From CBFHMJ01 sp965656875 (GTDB taxonomy: Bacteria; Pseudomonadota; Gammaproteobacteria; Enterobacterales; Alteromonadaceae), in contig CBFHMJ010000043.1 of the NCBI GenBank assembly GCA_965656875.1, forward strand, positions 1 to 64,000: a DNA stretch of 64,000 nucleotides, in the 5' to 3' direction. The position numbers and the translations under genes are program-made. The notes under the pieces are model-generated. The model searched no databases. It was not told where the DNA came from and worked only from the letters and a program-made list of their open reading frames with translations. The stretch's first letter is position 1, and each line of letters starts with the position of its first letter. This document shows, in pieces, positions 1 through 8,285 of the stretch.

Positions 1-6
1 ACACAT

Positions 7-32
7 AAAAAAAGGGCCACTTTACGTGGCCC
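7..32 (-). terminator. Intrinsic terminator of the flagellin gene
   Basis: Read on the minus strand, a 7-bp GC-rich stem (GGGCCAC/GTGGCCC) with a 5-nt loop is followed directly by seven U residues. It lies about 65 nt beyond the flagellin stop codon and faces the right way to end that transcript. Confidence 0.9.
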
Positions 33-98
33 TCTTCTTTGAGAGTAACATCCTGTCATTGAGCTTCCCTGAGAGAGAGTCTTTCCCGCTCAGCCCGC

Positions 99-920
99 CT
101 AACCCTGTATCAGGGATAACGCCTGCTGAGACTGTTGATTCGCCTGGGTCAGCATCGAACTCGATGCCTGTTGTAATACCTGATTCTTCGCCAGCATCGC
201 TGACTCCGCCGCGAAATCCGCATCCATAATTCTCGACATTGAAGCCGACACATTTTCCACGATATTTTGCAGATTTCTGACCGTCGAGCTGAAGCGGTTT
301 TGCTTCGAACCCAGGTCTGCACGGGTATCATTAATCGTTGCCAGGGCGCTGTCCAGATTTGAAATCGCTGTCTGCGCACCCGCCGCCGTGCTGATAGTAT
401 CGCCATTGATGCTCAGACCCGTTGTGGTCATCGCTGTGCCAATGGTCACATTTATCGTCTGGTTCGCGTCCGCACCCACCTGAAAGTTCTGGTTGTACGT
501 GCCGTCCAGAATGTTGACACCACCAAACGTGGTATCTGAAGCTACACGGTCGATTTCCGTCTGTAGCTCACCAAATTCTTTTTGCAAAGCCGCTCTGTCT
601 GCATCGGTGTTTGAACCGTTCGCCGACTGAAGCGCCAGCACTCGCATCCGCTGAAGCATGTTCACTGATTCATCCAGTGCACCTTCTGCTGTCTGCGCCA
701 GGGAAATGCCGTCATTTGCATTTCGTGCGCCCTGGTTCATACCGTTTACCTGTGACTGTAAACGTGTTGCTATTTGTAGACCCGCTGCATCATCTGCCGC
801 ACTGTTGATTCTTTTTCCTGACGATAAACGCTCAAACGACGTCTGAAGCGCTGTTGTTGACATTGCCAGGTTACGTTGTGCGTTCAGTGACGCCACATTA
901 GTGTTTACAAAAAAGCTCAT
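99..920 (-). CDS. fliC: Flagellin (filament protein), short form
   Basis: This is the structural subunit of the flagellar filament, exported by the flagellar type III apparatus and assembled outside the cell. The 273-residue protein starts MSFFVNTNVASLNAQRNL and ends with the conserved helical segment around MLTQANQQSQQALSLI, so both D0/D1 ends are intact. The central part is only about 60 residues, so the surface-exposed D2/D3 domains are essentially missing and the filament should be thin and smooth. The ATG at 920 is chosen because flagellins begin at this motif; the frame stays open upstream to 992 but only through the structured leader. Transcription should start at the sigma-28 promoter at 1007-1033 and stop at 7-32. 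No flagellar chaperone or cap gene is adjacent. Flagellin identity is certain; the symbol fliC rather than another flagellin paralogue name is a convention. Confidence 0.95.
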   Translation of the reverse strand: MSFFVNTNVASLNAQRNLAMSTTALQTSFERLSSGKRINSAADDAAGLQIATRLQSQVNGMNQGARNANDGISLAQTAEGALDESVNMLQRMRVLALQSANGSNTDADRAALQKEFGELQTEIDRVASDTTFGGVNILDGTYNQNFQVGADANQTINVTIGTAMTTTGLSINGDTISTAAGAQTAISNLDSALATINDTRADLGSKQNRFSSTVRNLQNIVENVSASMSRIMDADFAAESAMLAKNQVLQQASSSMLTQANQQSQQALSLIQG

Positions 921-943
921 GGGGATTCTCTCTCTTCTCTCTG

Positions 944-1000
944 CCGGGGCTCTCACCCCCCGGACTTCTCTCATTGGCGTCAGGGCTCTCACCCCCCGAC
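944..1000 (-). promoter_or_regulatory. Flagellin 5' leader with two hairpins sharing a GGUGAGAG loop
   Basis: The untranslated leader, read on the minus strand, folds into two adjacent hairpins. One at 979-1000 has stem GUCGGGG/CCCUGAC and the other at 944-963 has stem CCGGGG/CCCCGG. Both display the identical 8-nt loop GGUGAGAG and both are followed by a GAGAGAAG stretch. The same loop on a third, different stem begins the small RNA at 1134-1290. A constant loop on changing but still paired stems suggests selection for binding at the loop by a protein or RNA. I do not recognise the motif as a named family. Confidence 0.7.
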
Positions 1001-1006
1001 ACCTAC

Positions 1007-1033
1007 TTATCGCCCCACCAGCGAATTCCTTTA
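1007..1033 (-). promoter_or_regulatory. Sigma-28 (FliA) promoter of flagellin
   Basis: On the minus strand the sequence reads TAAA, 15 nt, GGCGATAA, against the enterobacterial FliA consensus TAAA-N15-GCCGATAA; one mismatch in the -10 element. It sits about 85 nt upstream of the flagellin start codon, which places the start of transcription just before the first leader hairpin. Confidence 0.85.
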
Positions 1034-1133
1034 GTAATTTTATCGTTTTTTCGTATTTATTTTGAAAGCGGCAAAAACTTGCCTCACGGCGGCAACCTAT
1101 TGATTTAAAACGGCAATAATTTTCCTTCAGACA

Positions 1134-1290
1134 TAAAAAAAGAGAGTGGGCTCATACACTCTCTTCTCTTTGCTATACGTTTTTAGCGCCTGGGGCTAAT
1201 CATCCCCTGATAATGCTATTTTTAAGGTCTGTTGACCTCTGATGTGCAATTTTTTCTCTCTTCTCTCATCAGGGCTCTCACCTCCTGATG
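1134..1290 (-). ncRNA. Candidate FliA-dependent small RNA with a flagellin-leader hairpin
   Basis: A sigma-28 promoter at 1296-1322 would start a transcript near 1290. It opens with a hairpin (1267-1290, stem CAUCAGG/CCUGAUG, one A-C mismatch, loop GGUGAGAG) and a GAGAGAAGAGAG stretch, as in the flagellin leader. A second small hairpin lies at 1225-1238 (AGGUC/GACCU). The transcript ends at a strong intrinsic terminator at 1134-1164: an 8-bp stem AGAGAGUG/CACUCUCU followed by seven U residues. That gives an RNA of about 155 nt. The only reading frame behind a ribosome-site-like sequence is a 15-codon one from the ATG at the hairpin end, with weak support. It could be a regulatory RNA sharing a ligand with the flagellin leader, or the remnant of a tandem flagellin gene whose coding part was deleted. 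Confidence 0.65.
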
Positions 1291-1295
1291 ATTAC

Positions 1296-1322
1296 TTATC
1301 GACCATGAACTGGTCAACTTTA
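1296..1322 (-). promoter_or_regulatory. Sigma-28 (FliA) promoter of the small RNA
   Basis: Minus strand TAAA, exactly 15 nt, GTCGATAA, with one mismatch to the FliA -10 consensus. Spacing is identical to the flagellin promoter. No start codon for a long reading frame follows it before the terminator at 1134-1164. Confidence 0.8.
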
Positions 1323-1646
1323 GACCATGTTGCGTTGAAACGGTAAAAAATACAAGTCCCGATATAGAATGCAGATATGTGATAAACAGATTAATACCTT
1401 GACTTCGGCTTAAGATAAATTGCATATTATTCGCGGCTTGTACATGTTCTGTATAAAAAAGGTGCAAAAACACCTTGATATGGAATAAGAAAAACAAGTA
1501 CTGGCCCGGACACTTTATTGTTATGTCAGATTAGCATTATGAATACCCAACAAAACTAAAATGGCTTACCACTGTGTTTCGGGCCCCTTACTTTCCCGCC
1601 GTACAACATCTTTTTCTCCCATTATTGACTGCACGTTCTCCAGGAT

Positions 1647-2654
1647 TTACTTCACTTTATCCAGGGCTTCCATCTGCTGTTGCAGTGAATGCATTAAATC
1701 TTTTTTCCCGGGTTGCTCAACCATTTTAATGGGAAGCTCCATGTACTGGTGCAATCGCTTAAGCTCGGTGTACGTTTTTCGGCTACTCACCTCATTACCA
1801 TACCGATAAAAGAAGTCTTGCTCCCAGGGTGATTCGAATTCTTGCATAACCCGGTTAAACGAGGCATTAATCAGAGTGCGTCTTGCGGCTATATTGCTTT
1901 GCTGGACATGCGCATAAATGGCTTTACACCGAAATCGTTTCATCGCGGTTTTTAGCAGACACTTCACGGCATGAGAACCCGTTCCCTGATGGCGAAAATC
2001 AGAACCAACCCAAAAGGTCAGTAATGCCAGATCATCGAACGACTGAATCCTTGTCATTCCGATCACGCCCCACTCCTGATGATGAATCAGATCCGTAAAG
2101 CTTTGCTTAGAGTAGTTTTTCCCTGCCCAGTTAAGAAAGGATTCATTACTATCAAATACGGGAAGTCCGAGAGTTTTCAAGGTATCGACCTGGCCGTACT
2201 GCCAGTAAAATTCAACCATGTCCTGCTTCGTCAATGGCGCAAGCAGAATGTTACGTTGGTCATAGTCATCTGTGGTTTGTCGCATAGCTGCTTTTCTGTC
2301 TGGTCCGGGTATATCAAACCGGTGCCTCAGCATTTGTTGAAGTTTTTTGTCACTCCAGATCACCGCAATATCGTATACATCTCGTAATACATCCGGACTC
2401 AACTGCCCCAGACAATGCTCTACTGAAATACGGAGCAGATTTATCCATTGAAAACGTTTGTCAGGCGATAACCAGGGTGCGATGTCCCTTACTTCTCCAA
2501 CAATTGAACTTAGCTGGCTCGCACTACGCCAGTCATCCTGCAATCGGTTCCGAAGCGGCTCTAAATCAATAAATTTTTTATTATCAAAAAACAGATGCTG
2601 TGCTTCTCCGGAATCACCGGCAATGATGCGTTCAACTGTAGCGATATCTGTCAT
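1647..2654 (-). CDS. GNAT-domain acetyltransferase-like protein with extra N-terminal domain
   Basis: A 335-residue protein whose second half (about residues 134-290) looks like a GCN5-related N-acetyltransferase: a beta-strand ending FWVGSDF, the acetyl-CoA pyrophosphate-binding motif RHQGTG (residues 221-226), then a helix and the NIAARRTLINASF segment typical of GNAT motif B. Residues 1-130 are helical-looking and match nothing I recognise; the last 45 residues are charged and may form a coiled coil. No signal peptide or membrane segment is visible, so it should be cytoplasmic. It lies upstream of, and on the same strand as, the small RNA and flagellin, but those have their own promoter. 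The substrate is unknown; modification of a flagellar component would be speculation. Confidence 0.7.
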   Translation of the reverse strand: MTDIATVERIIAGDSGEAQHLFFDNKKFIDLEPLRNRLQDDWRSASQLSSIVGEVRDIAPWLSPDKRFQWINLLRISVEHCLGQLSPDVLRDVYDIAVIWSDKKLQQMLRHRFDIPGPDRKAAMRQTTDDYDQRNILLAPLTKQDMVEFYWQYGQVDTLKTLGLPVFDSNESFLNWAGKNYSKQSFTDLIHHQEWGVIGMTRIQSFDDLALLTFWVGSDFRHQGTGSHAVKCLLKTAMKRFRCKAIYAHVQQSNIAARRTLINASFNRVMQEFESPWEQDFFYRYGNEVSSRKTYTELKRLHQYMELPIKMVEQPGKKDLMHSLQQQMEALDKVK

Positions 2655-3091
2655 AAAGTCTTCCGGTCATTGTTCAATATGAAGTACTCCGATAATTCAA
2701 CCTGCATACTGGGTACTGCCTGATGTTTGACAACTAATTCCATAAATACAGAACATTTTTAAAATGTAGAAAACATTATTGTGTTGTTCACTGGTATCCG
2801 GTTTGTACCTTTCTTACCAGTAGTAAATTATTCAAAGTGACTGGCACAGAAAAGCCTGATGCATTTCAGTACTTGTGCCGGTTTTATATTCAGTTGAATG
2901 TATTATACCAAGCGGGACCAGGATGGCTTAAAGGCGAGTGATCCCTCATAACAAACATTTTTGTTACCCGGGAACAATAACAATGTCAGGAATCTGGAGC
3001 TGTCAGGGTCTGTTGACCTTTTCGGATGAAATTTTGTTCGACTTCAATTCATTTGTTAATGATGAAATATTGACACATGTTTCAGATAAAG
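2655..3091. other. Intergenic region, no gene seen
   Basis: About 440 bases with no convincing reading frame. It holds an imperfect hairpin with GGCACA/TGTGCC arms at about 2843-2878 followed by GGTTTTAT, possibly a weak terminator, and the palindrome GGTC-TGTT-GACC at 3007-3018, which recurs at 1226-1237. Confidence 0.5.
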
Positions 3092-3126
3092 TAAGGCCCG
3101 GCTCTGTGATACAAAGCCGGGCCTTA
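3092..3126 (-). terminator. Strong inverted repeat after acs, probable terminator
   Basis: A perfect 12-bp stem (TAAGGCCCGGCT and its complement) with an 11-nt loop lies 40 nt beyond the acs stop codon. The U-tract on the minus strand is poor (CUUUAU), so it may act as a 3'-end stabilising hairpin as much as a terminator. Confidence 0.65.
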
Positions 3127-3165
3127 CAAGATTTCGGTTTTGCCTGGAGCTGTTGCTCCGGCTGT

Positions 3166-5100
3166 TTAACGATTCAAACGATTTTCAATCAGGTTTTCAA
3201 CGACAGACGGATCAGCCAGTGTTGAAATATCGCCCAGGTTGCTAATTTCGTTATGTGCAATTTTACGCAGGATCCGGCGCATGATTTTTCCTGAACGTGT
3301 TTTAGGCACACCCGGCGCCCACTGAATCATGTCTGGTTTTGCGAATCGACCAATTTCTGCTGCAACAAACTCGATCAGTTCTTTTGCCAGTGCATCACTG
3401 GATTCCACGCCATCCATCAAAGTGACATACGCATAAACGCCTTCGCCCTTAACATCATGCGGATAGCCAACAATAGCAGCCTCAGCAACCGCTTCATGCA
3501 AGACCAGCGCACTTTCAATTTCTGCTGTGCCCAGTCTGTGCCCTGAGACATTCAAGACATCATCAACACGACCGGTGATCCAGTAGTAGCCATCCTCATC
3601 ACGACGCGCACCATCACCTGACGTATAGTAACCTTTGAACTGCGATAAATACGTTGTAATAAATCGCTCATGATCACCATAAACGGTTCGCATTTGACCC
3701 GGCCAGCTATCAGCAATCACCAGATTTCCTTCACCCGGTCCTTCAATGACATTTCCGTCGTTATCCAACAACGCTGGTTTTACGCCGAAGAATGGACGGG
3801 TTGCTGAACCCGGTTTTAAATCAGTGACGCCGTGCAACGGTGATAACAATGCGCCGCCAGTTTCTGTTTGCCACCAGGTATCAACAATCGGGCAGTTTCC
3901 ATCACCGACAATCTCGTGATACCAGTGCCATGCTTCCGGATTAATCGGTTCACCCACGGTGCCAAGAATACGAAGTGATGAACGATCGGTTTTTCTGACG
4001 GGCTCATCGCCCAGTTTCATCAACGCACGAATTGCTGTCGGCGCGGTATAAAAGATATTGACCTGATGTTTTTCTACAACCTGCCAGAAACGCGAGGCAT
4101 CCGGATACGTTGGTACGCCTTCAAACACCAGAGTCGTAGCTCCATTCGCTAACGGACCGTAGAAAATATAGGTGTGACCGGTGATCCAGCCAGCATCTGC
4201 TGTACACCAGTACACTTCACCCGGGCGATAATCGAACACATATTTGTGTGTCATCGCTGCGTATAGCAAATAGCCGCCCGTTGTATGCAGTACGCCTTTC
4301 GGTTTACCGGTTGAACCTGAGGTATACAGAATAAATAACGGATCTTCTGCATCCATTTCTTCCGGCTCACAGTCGGCTGAAGCCGCTTCCATCGATTCGT
4401 GATACCAGATGTCACGACCGTTTTGCATCGCCACTTCGTTGCCAGTACGTTGAACCACAACAACCGTGTGAACGCTGGCAACACCATCAATGGCGGTATC
4501 GGTATTTGCTTTTAGCGGAATTTGTTTACCACCACGAACGCCTTCGTCGGCAGTGATAACAGCTGAACAGTCAGCATCTTCAATACGGGATTTAATAGAT
4601 TCAGGTGAGAAACCACCGAAGACAACAGAATGAATAGCACCAATGCGAGCACAGGCTAACATGGCATAGCCAACTTCCGGGATCATAGGCATATAGATAC
4701 AGACGCGGTCGCCTTTTTTCACACCTCTGGATTTTAATACATTCGCCAGTTTACTGACTTTTTCGTGGAGTTCCTGGTAGGTAATGTGTTGCTGTTGGTC
4801 AACTTCATCACCTTCCCAGATAATAGCGGTGTCATTTGCACGTTCAGGTAAGTGACGGTCAATACAGTTGTAGCTAACGTTCAGTGTGCCGCCATCAAAC
4901 CAGCGAATCTTACCACTGTGGAAGTCAACGTCTTTAACAGTAGACCAGGGCTTAGTCCAGCTCACCATTTTCTCTGCATGCTCACTCCAGAAACCTTCTG
5001 GATCAGAAACTGATTGCTCATACATTGCCTGATATTGCTCAAGGTTGATTGAGCCTGCTGGATAGTCACCCATTGGGTAGAGTTGTTTTAAAGGATTCAT
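3166..5100 (-). CDS. acs: Acetyl-CoA synthetase (AMP-forming)
   Basis: The enzyme activates acetate with ATP and CoA to acetyl-CoA through an acetyl-adenylate, feeding acetate into the TCA cycle or glyoxylate shunt. The 644-residue length matches the family. The adenylate-forming signature YTSGSTGKPKGV, the EPINPEAW segment, the TGRVDDVLNVSGHR hinge region and the C-terminal TRSGKIMRR with the lysine that is reversibly acetylated are all present. The start at 5100 (MNPLKQLYPMG) follows an AGGA ribosome site. An upstream in-frame start at 5172 would add 24 residues not seen in the family. The gene is monocistronic and divergent from csdE. The sirtuin CobB encoded at 27421-28113 is the known deacetylase of this lysine in other bacteria. 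Confidence 0.96.
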   Translation of the reverse strand: MNPLKQLYPMGDYPAGSINLEQYQAMYEQSVSDPEGFWSEHAEKMVSWTKPWSTVKDVDFHSGKIRWFDGGTLNVSYNCIDRHLPERANDTAIIWEGDEVDQQQHITYQELHEKVSKLANVLKSRGVKKGDRVCIYMPMIPEVGYAMLACARIGAIHSVVFGGFSPESIKSRIEDADCSAVITADEGVRGGKQIPLKANTDTAIDGVASVHTVVVVQRTGNEVAMQNGRDIWYHESMEAASADCEPEEMDAEDPLFILYTSGSTGKPKGVLHTTGGYLLYAAMTHKYVFDYRPGEVYWCTADAGWITGHTYIFYGPLANGATTLVFEGVPTYPDASRFWQVVEKHQVNIFYTAPTAIRALMKLGDEPVRKTDRSSLRILGTVGEPINPEAWHWYHEIVGDGNCPIVDTWWQTETGGALLSPLHGVTDLKPGSATRPFFGVKPALLDNDGNVIEGPGEGNLVIADSWPGQMRTVYGDHERFITTYLSQFKGYYTSGDGARRDEDGYYWITGRVDDVLNVSGHRLGTAEIESALVLHEAVAEAAIVGYPHDVKGEGVYAYVTLMDGVESSDALAKELIEFVAAEIGRFAKPDMIQWAPGVPKTRSGKIMRRILRKIAHNEISNLGDISTLADPSVVENLIENRLNR

Positions 5101-5455
5101 TATTCCTGACTTCTCTGTTGTGATTAATAGTTGATTCTGACGCTCACGATTAACCCCTGACAGACACCACACCGTGAAAGTTGCTCATTAACAGCATCAC
5201 GCGAAGGGATTGAGCTCAAAACCAGAATAAGTACCAAAGTCTCTAAATGCTAATAAGTTTTTAAATTTAATAAATAGTGTTGTTGTATAATATATAGAAA
5301 ATCCTTACAAGCTTGCGACATTTTCTTATCATAGAGCCTGTTGATTTTTGTGCAGAAACCCATCTTTACGCCTCCTGCCTCGCCAATAAAACATGCAAGC
5401 CCCGACGACTCCCGTTATAATGCCTGGCCTTTTCGTCCAGCATTATTGATTGACC
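5101..5455. other. Divergent acs/csdE promoter region
   Basis: About 355 bases between the divergent start codons. An AT-rich stretch around 5270-5300 could hold -10 elements for either direction. I see no clear operator or RNA gene. Confidence 0.4.
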
Positions 5456-5902
5456 ATGCAAAACCTCATCGCTAAGACTCAGGAGTCCTTACTGCCTGAT
5501 TCCCCATTCACCGAAACCATGAACTGGTCAGAACTAACATCTACGTTAGCCTCATCTCGTAGTTGGCAGGATAAATATCGCTTTATTATGCAGTTAGGTA
5601 AGAAATTGTCCCCACTTTCAGATGAGCTGAAAACGGACGACTTTAAAGTTGATGGCTGTGAAAGTGAGGTGTGGCTGATTTGCCAACAGAATGCAGAGGG
5701 TCAACTTATTGCTTATGCTGACAGTGATGCAAGGATCGTGAAGGGACTACTGGTGATTGTTTTACTGTGTGTTGCACAAGGTCAGCGGGATTCCGTCACG
5801 GGTATTCGGGCCACATTTGAAGAATTAGGGCTGGAGCGGCATTTAAGTCCGTCACGGACCAACGGACTTCATGCCATTATGAGCGTACTGGACGGCGTTT
5901 AG
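5456..5902 (+). CDS. csdE: SufE-like sulfur acceptor protein CsdE
   Basis: A sulfur-acceptor protein of the SufE family, 148 residues. The active-site cysteine is in the expected motif DGCESEVW, which accepts persulfide sulfur from a cysteine desulfurase and passes it on. The convergent neighbour is tcdA (csdL), which in E. coli is also adjacent to csdE; this supports CsdE over SufE. No cysteine desulfurase gene (csdA) is next to it, so the partner must be encoded elsewhere. The ATG at 5456 gives a protein of the usual length; a TTG two codons earlier is possible, and neither has a good ribosome site. The two genes overlap by 4 nt at their 3' ends. Confidence 0.85.
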   Translation: MQNLIAKTQESLLPDSPFTETMNWSELTSTLASSRSWQDKYRFIMQLGKKLSPLSDELKTDDFKVDGCESEVWLICQQNAEGQLIAYADSDARIVKGLLVIVLLCVAQGQRDSVTGIRATFEELGLERHLSPSRTNGLHAIMSVLDGV

Positions 5903-6723
5903 TGCTCTGCGTCCAGTTGTCGTTGTTTACGAGCGATTATCTTTTTAACCACCCGGGATGCGGCGACAAAACCAAAAGATGCAGTCACCATAGTCACCGC
6001 ACCAAATCCTGCATTACAGTCCAACCGCATACTGCCATCCGAATCGGCTCCCGATTTAGCCGCACATACTGAACCATCAGCCTGCGGGTAAACCAGTTGT
6101 TCGGTTGAGTACACGCAATCAACGCCAAACTTTCGCTTAGTGTTTTTGCTGAAATTATACTGGCGGCGCAACTGATGACGTACCTTTGACAACAACGGGT
6201 CCTGAACTGTTTTAGCCAGGTCACCAATCGCAATTTGTGTCGGGTCCGTTTGTCCACCGGCTCCGCCGGTCGTGATCACCGGAATTTTGCGGCGCTTACA
6301 AAAAGCAATCAATGCCGCTTTAACAGAAACGCTGTCTATCGCATCAATCACATAGTCGTAATCCTGCGTCAGATATTCATTCAGGTTGTCTGTCGCCAGA
6401 AAATCATCAATCAGCTTGACGTCACAATCAGGATTTATCAGTTTAATTCGGTCAGCCATAACATCAATTTTTGACGCACCAACGGTGCCTGTCATTGCAT
6501 GGATCTGACGATTAATATTCGTGGCACAGATGTCATCCAGGTCTATCAGTGTTAGTTTACCAACCCCGGTTCTTGCCAGCGCTTCTGCCACCCATGAACC
6601 CACACCACCAATACCAATCACACACACATGGGACTGACGGAGCCATTCTGCCTCCTGCACCCCGTAAAGACGTTGAATACCACCAAAACGAATATCGTGT
6701 GTTTGATTCTCTGAAGAAGCCAT
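5899..6723 (-). CDS. tcdA: tRNA threonylcarbamoyladenosine dehydratase TcdA
   Basis: An E1-like (ThiF/MoeB fold) enzyme that uses ATP to cyclise the N6-threonylcarbamoyladenosine at position 37 of tRNAs to ct6A. The 274-residue protein has the nucleotide-binding loop IGIGGVGSW, the LIDLDDICATNINRQ segment with the adenylation-site residues, and a central cysteine in FGVDCVYSTEQ. The ATG at 6723 matches the usual N-terminus; the frame is open 11 codons further. It follows the pseudouridine synthase by 8 nt, so two RNA-modification genes are probably co-transcribed. Its end overlaps convergent csdE. Confidence 0.92.
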   Translation of the reverse strand: MASSENQTHDIRFGGIQRLYGVQEAEWLRQSHVCVIGIGGVGSWVAEALARTGVGKLTLIDLDDICATNINRQIHAMTGTVGASKIDVMADRIKLINPDCDVKLIDDFLATDNLNEYLTQDYDYVIDAIDSVSVKAALIAFCKRRKIPVITTGGAGGQTDPTQIAIGDLAKTVQDPLLSKVRHQLRRQYNFSKNTKRKFGVDCVYSTEQLVYPQADGSVCAAKSGADSDGSMRLDCNAGFGAVTMVTASFGFVAASRVVKKIIARKQRQLDAEH

Positions 6724-6731
6724 AAAACTCT

Positions 6732-7457
6732 TTAATCTCGATACAGGCGCGGCCACTTCAACAACCAGGGTTGTTGCCAGTCAGCTTGCATCGCCTGACA
6801 TTGTTCATGTTGAAAATAGACGCCTTCATTCGCTGGCGCACAAAATGAGTACTCTTGCTCAAACAGCGAAAAGCGCAATGCAAAAGCATGCAGATAACCC
6901 CGATCAAACCGTTCACTGTCTGCTGTATCAGCATATAAAGCATCACCCGCAATGGGCGAACCCAAACTCTTCATACACACGCGAATTTGATGAGTCTTTC
7001 CGGTTTTAGGGCGTAACAGGAAAACACGCAAACCATTCAGCTCTGTATGCTCATCGCCGGATAAATCCATAAAAAACGATTGAAACTGAGTAACAGCAGG
7101 ATTGCTGACATCGCGTGTCAGTTTCCAGGCACCACGTCGGGCTTTTACCATATCGCCGATCACTGAACCCTGTTTTTTCATTGGTTTTTTTTCTGACAAG
7201 GCCAGATAGTACTTTTCAATCTGACCTTGTTCAAAAAGTTTCCCAAACGCTGCCGCTGCCCCCGCTGTTTTCGCCACAATCATCAAACCTGATGTAATTT
7301 TGTCGAGTCGATGGACCGGATACAATTCATCAGTGGCTAATGCTTGTTTACAAGTCTGAAAAAAACCAACCTCATTGTCTTCCTGATGGAATGAGGTTTT
7401 AGCTGGTTTATTAAACACTGCAAAATGTTCATTTTGAAATAACGGAGATAATGGCAT
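6732..7457 (-). CDS. RluA-family pseudouridine synthase
   Basis: A 241-residue member of the RluA/TruC pseudouridine synthase group that isomerises uridine in rRNA or tRNA. The catalytic motif HRLDKITSGL carries the essential aspartate; the RPKTGKTHQIRVCMKSLG and PIAGDALY blocks are also family hallmarks. No S4 RNA-binding domain precedes the catalytic domain. The ATG at 7457 follows AAGGA at good spacing. The overall pattern resembles the short RluA-like subgroup (TIGR01621) of unknown target, so I give no gene symbol. It is probably in one unit with tcdA. Confidence 0.88.
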   Translation of the reverse strand: MPLSPLFQNEHFAVFNKPAKTSFHQEDNEVGFFQTCKQALATDELYPVHRLDKITSGLMIVAKTAGAAAAFGKLFEQGQIEKYYLALSEKKPMKKQGSVIGDMVKARRGAWKLTRDVSNPAVTQFQSFFMDLSGDEHTELNGLRVFLLRPKTGKTHQIRVCMKSLGSPIAGDALYADTADSERFDRGYLHAFALRFSLFEQEYSFCAPANEGVYFQHEQCQAMQADWQQPWLLKWPRLYRD

Positions 7458-7508
7458 GACGCGTCCTTTTTTACCGAAAAGCAATCAGTGGGGTTATCAA
7501 TAGCGTAG

Positions 7509-8285
7509 TTACTGTTTGCTCACTAACTTGCGAACGACATCCAGATCGTCCGGTGTATCGACACCAGCCGGAGGTGCTTCACAAGCTGTAGCAACATGAA
7601 TTTTCTCGCCATACCACAACACACGTAACTGCTCCAGCGCTTCAATCTGTTCCAGTTGAGATTCAGGCCAGGTGACGTACTGCTTGATAAAACCGGCACG
7701 ATACGCATAGATGCCAATATGACGTTGCCATAGTGTAGCGGAGAGATCTTTCTGTTGCTCCGAGGCAAATTGTGAACGGTCCCACGGGATCGATGCTCGG
7801 CTGAAATACAGCGCATAGCCTTCATGATCAGTCACCACTTTCACCGCATTCGGATTAAATACTTCCTGCTCGTCTTTTATCGCAACCGATAGCGTTGCCA
7901 TATTCGCCGTCGAACTAGCCAGGTTTTCAGCCACCTGACGGATGTTCGATGGTGGAATCAACGGCTCATCGCCCTGAACATTAACGATAATTGTATCTGT
8001 TGGTAATTGCAGCGTATCAACCACTTCAGCCAGTCGTTCAGTACCGGACTGATGATCCGGCGATGTCATGCAGACTTCACAAAGCCCTTGCTCAAAACTG
8101 TCTGTTTGTTCCACAGCTTGTTGAATACGGTCGTCGTCAGTCGCAACTACCACGCGTGAAGCACCACTGGCAACCGCCTTTTCAACCACCCATTCCACCA
8201 TGGGTTTACCCGCGATATCAGCCAACGGTTTTCCCGGTAAACGCGATGATTGATAACGCGCCGGGATAACAACTACGAAGTCCAT
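7509..8285 (-). CDS. kdsB: 3-deoxy-manno-octulosonate cytidylyltransferase KdsB
   Basis: Activates Kdo with CTP to CMP-Kdo, the donor for attaching Kdo to lipid A. The 258-residue protein begins with the family motif VVIPARYQSSRLPGKPL and contains VNVQGDEPLI, both nucleotide- and sugar-binding signatures. It is the last gene of the msbA-lpxK-ycaR-kdsB cluster, the same order as in E. coli apart from ycaQ. Its start codon lies inside the end of ycaR (13-nt overlap), so translation is probably coupled. Confidence 0.95.
   Translation of the reverse strand: MDFVVVIPARYQSSRLPGKPLADIAGKPMVEWVVEKAVASGASRVVVATDDDRIQQAVEQTDSFEQGLCEVCMTSPDHQSGTERLAEVVDTLQLPTDTIIVNVQGDEPLIPPSNIRQVAENLASSTANMATLSVAIKDEQEVFNPNAVKVVTDHEGYALYFSRASIPWDRSQFASEQQKDLSATLWQRHIGIYAYRAGFIKQYVTWPESQLEQIEALEQLRVLWYGEKIHVATACEAPPAGVDTPDDLDVVRKLVSKQ

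Noticed and set aside
921..992. 24-codon in-frame N-terminal extension of flagellin
   Set aside because: It is translated leader hairpin sequence; flagellins start at the MSFFVNTN-type motif, and the sigma-28 start site would leave almost no room for a ribosome site.
1222..1497. 91-codon leftward reading frame
   Set aside because: It runs through the sigma-28 promoter, leader hairpin and part of the small RNA, has no ribosome site at its start and an unconvincing composition.
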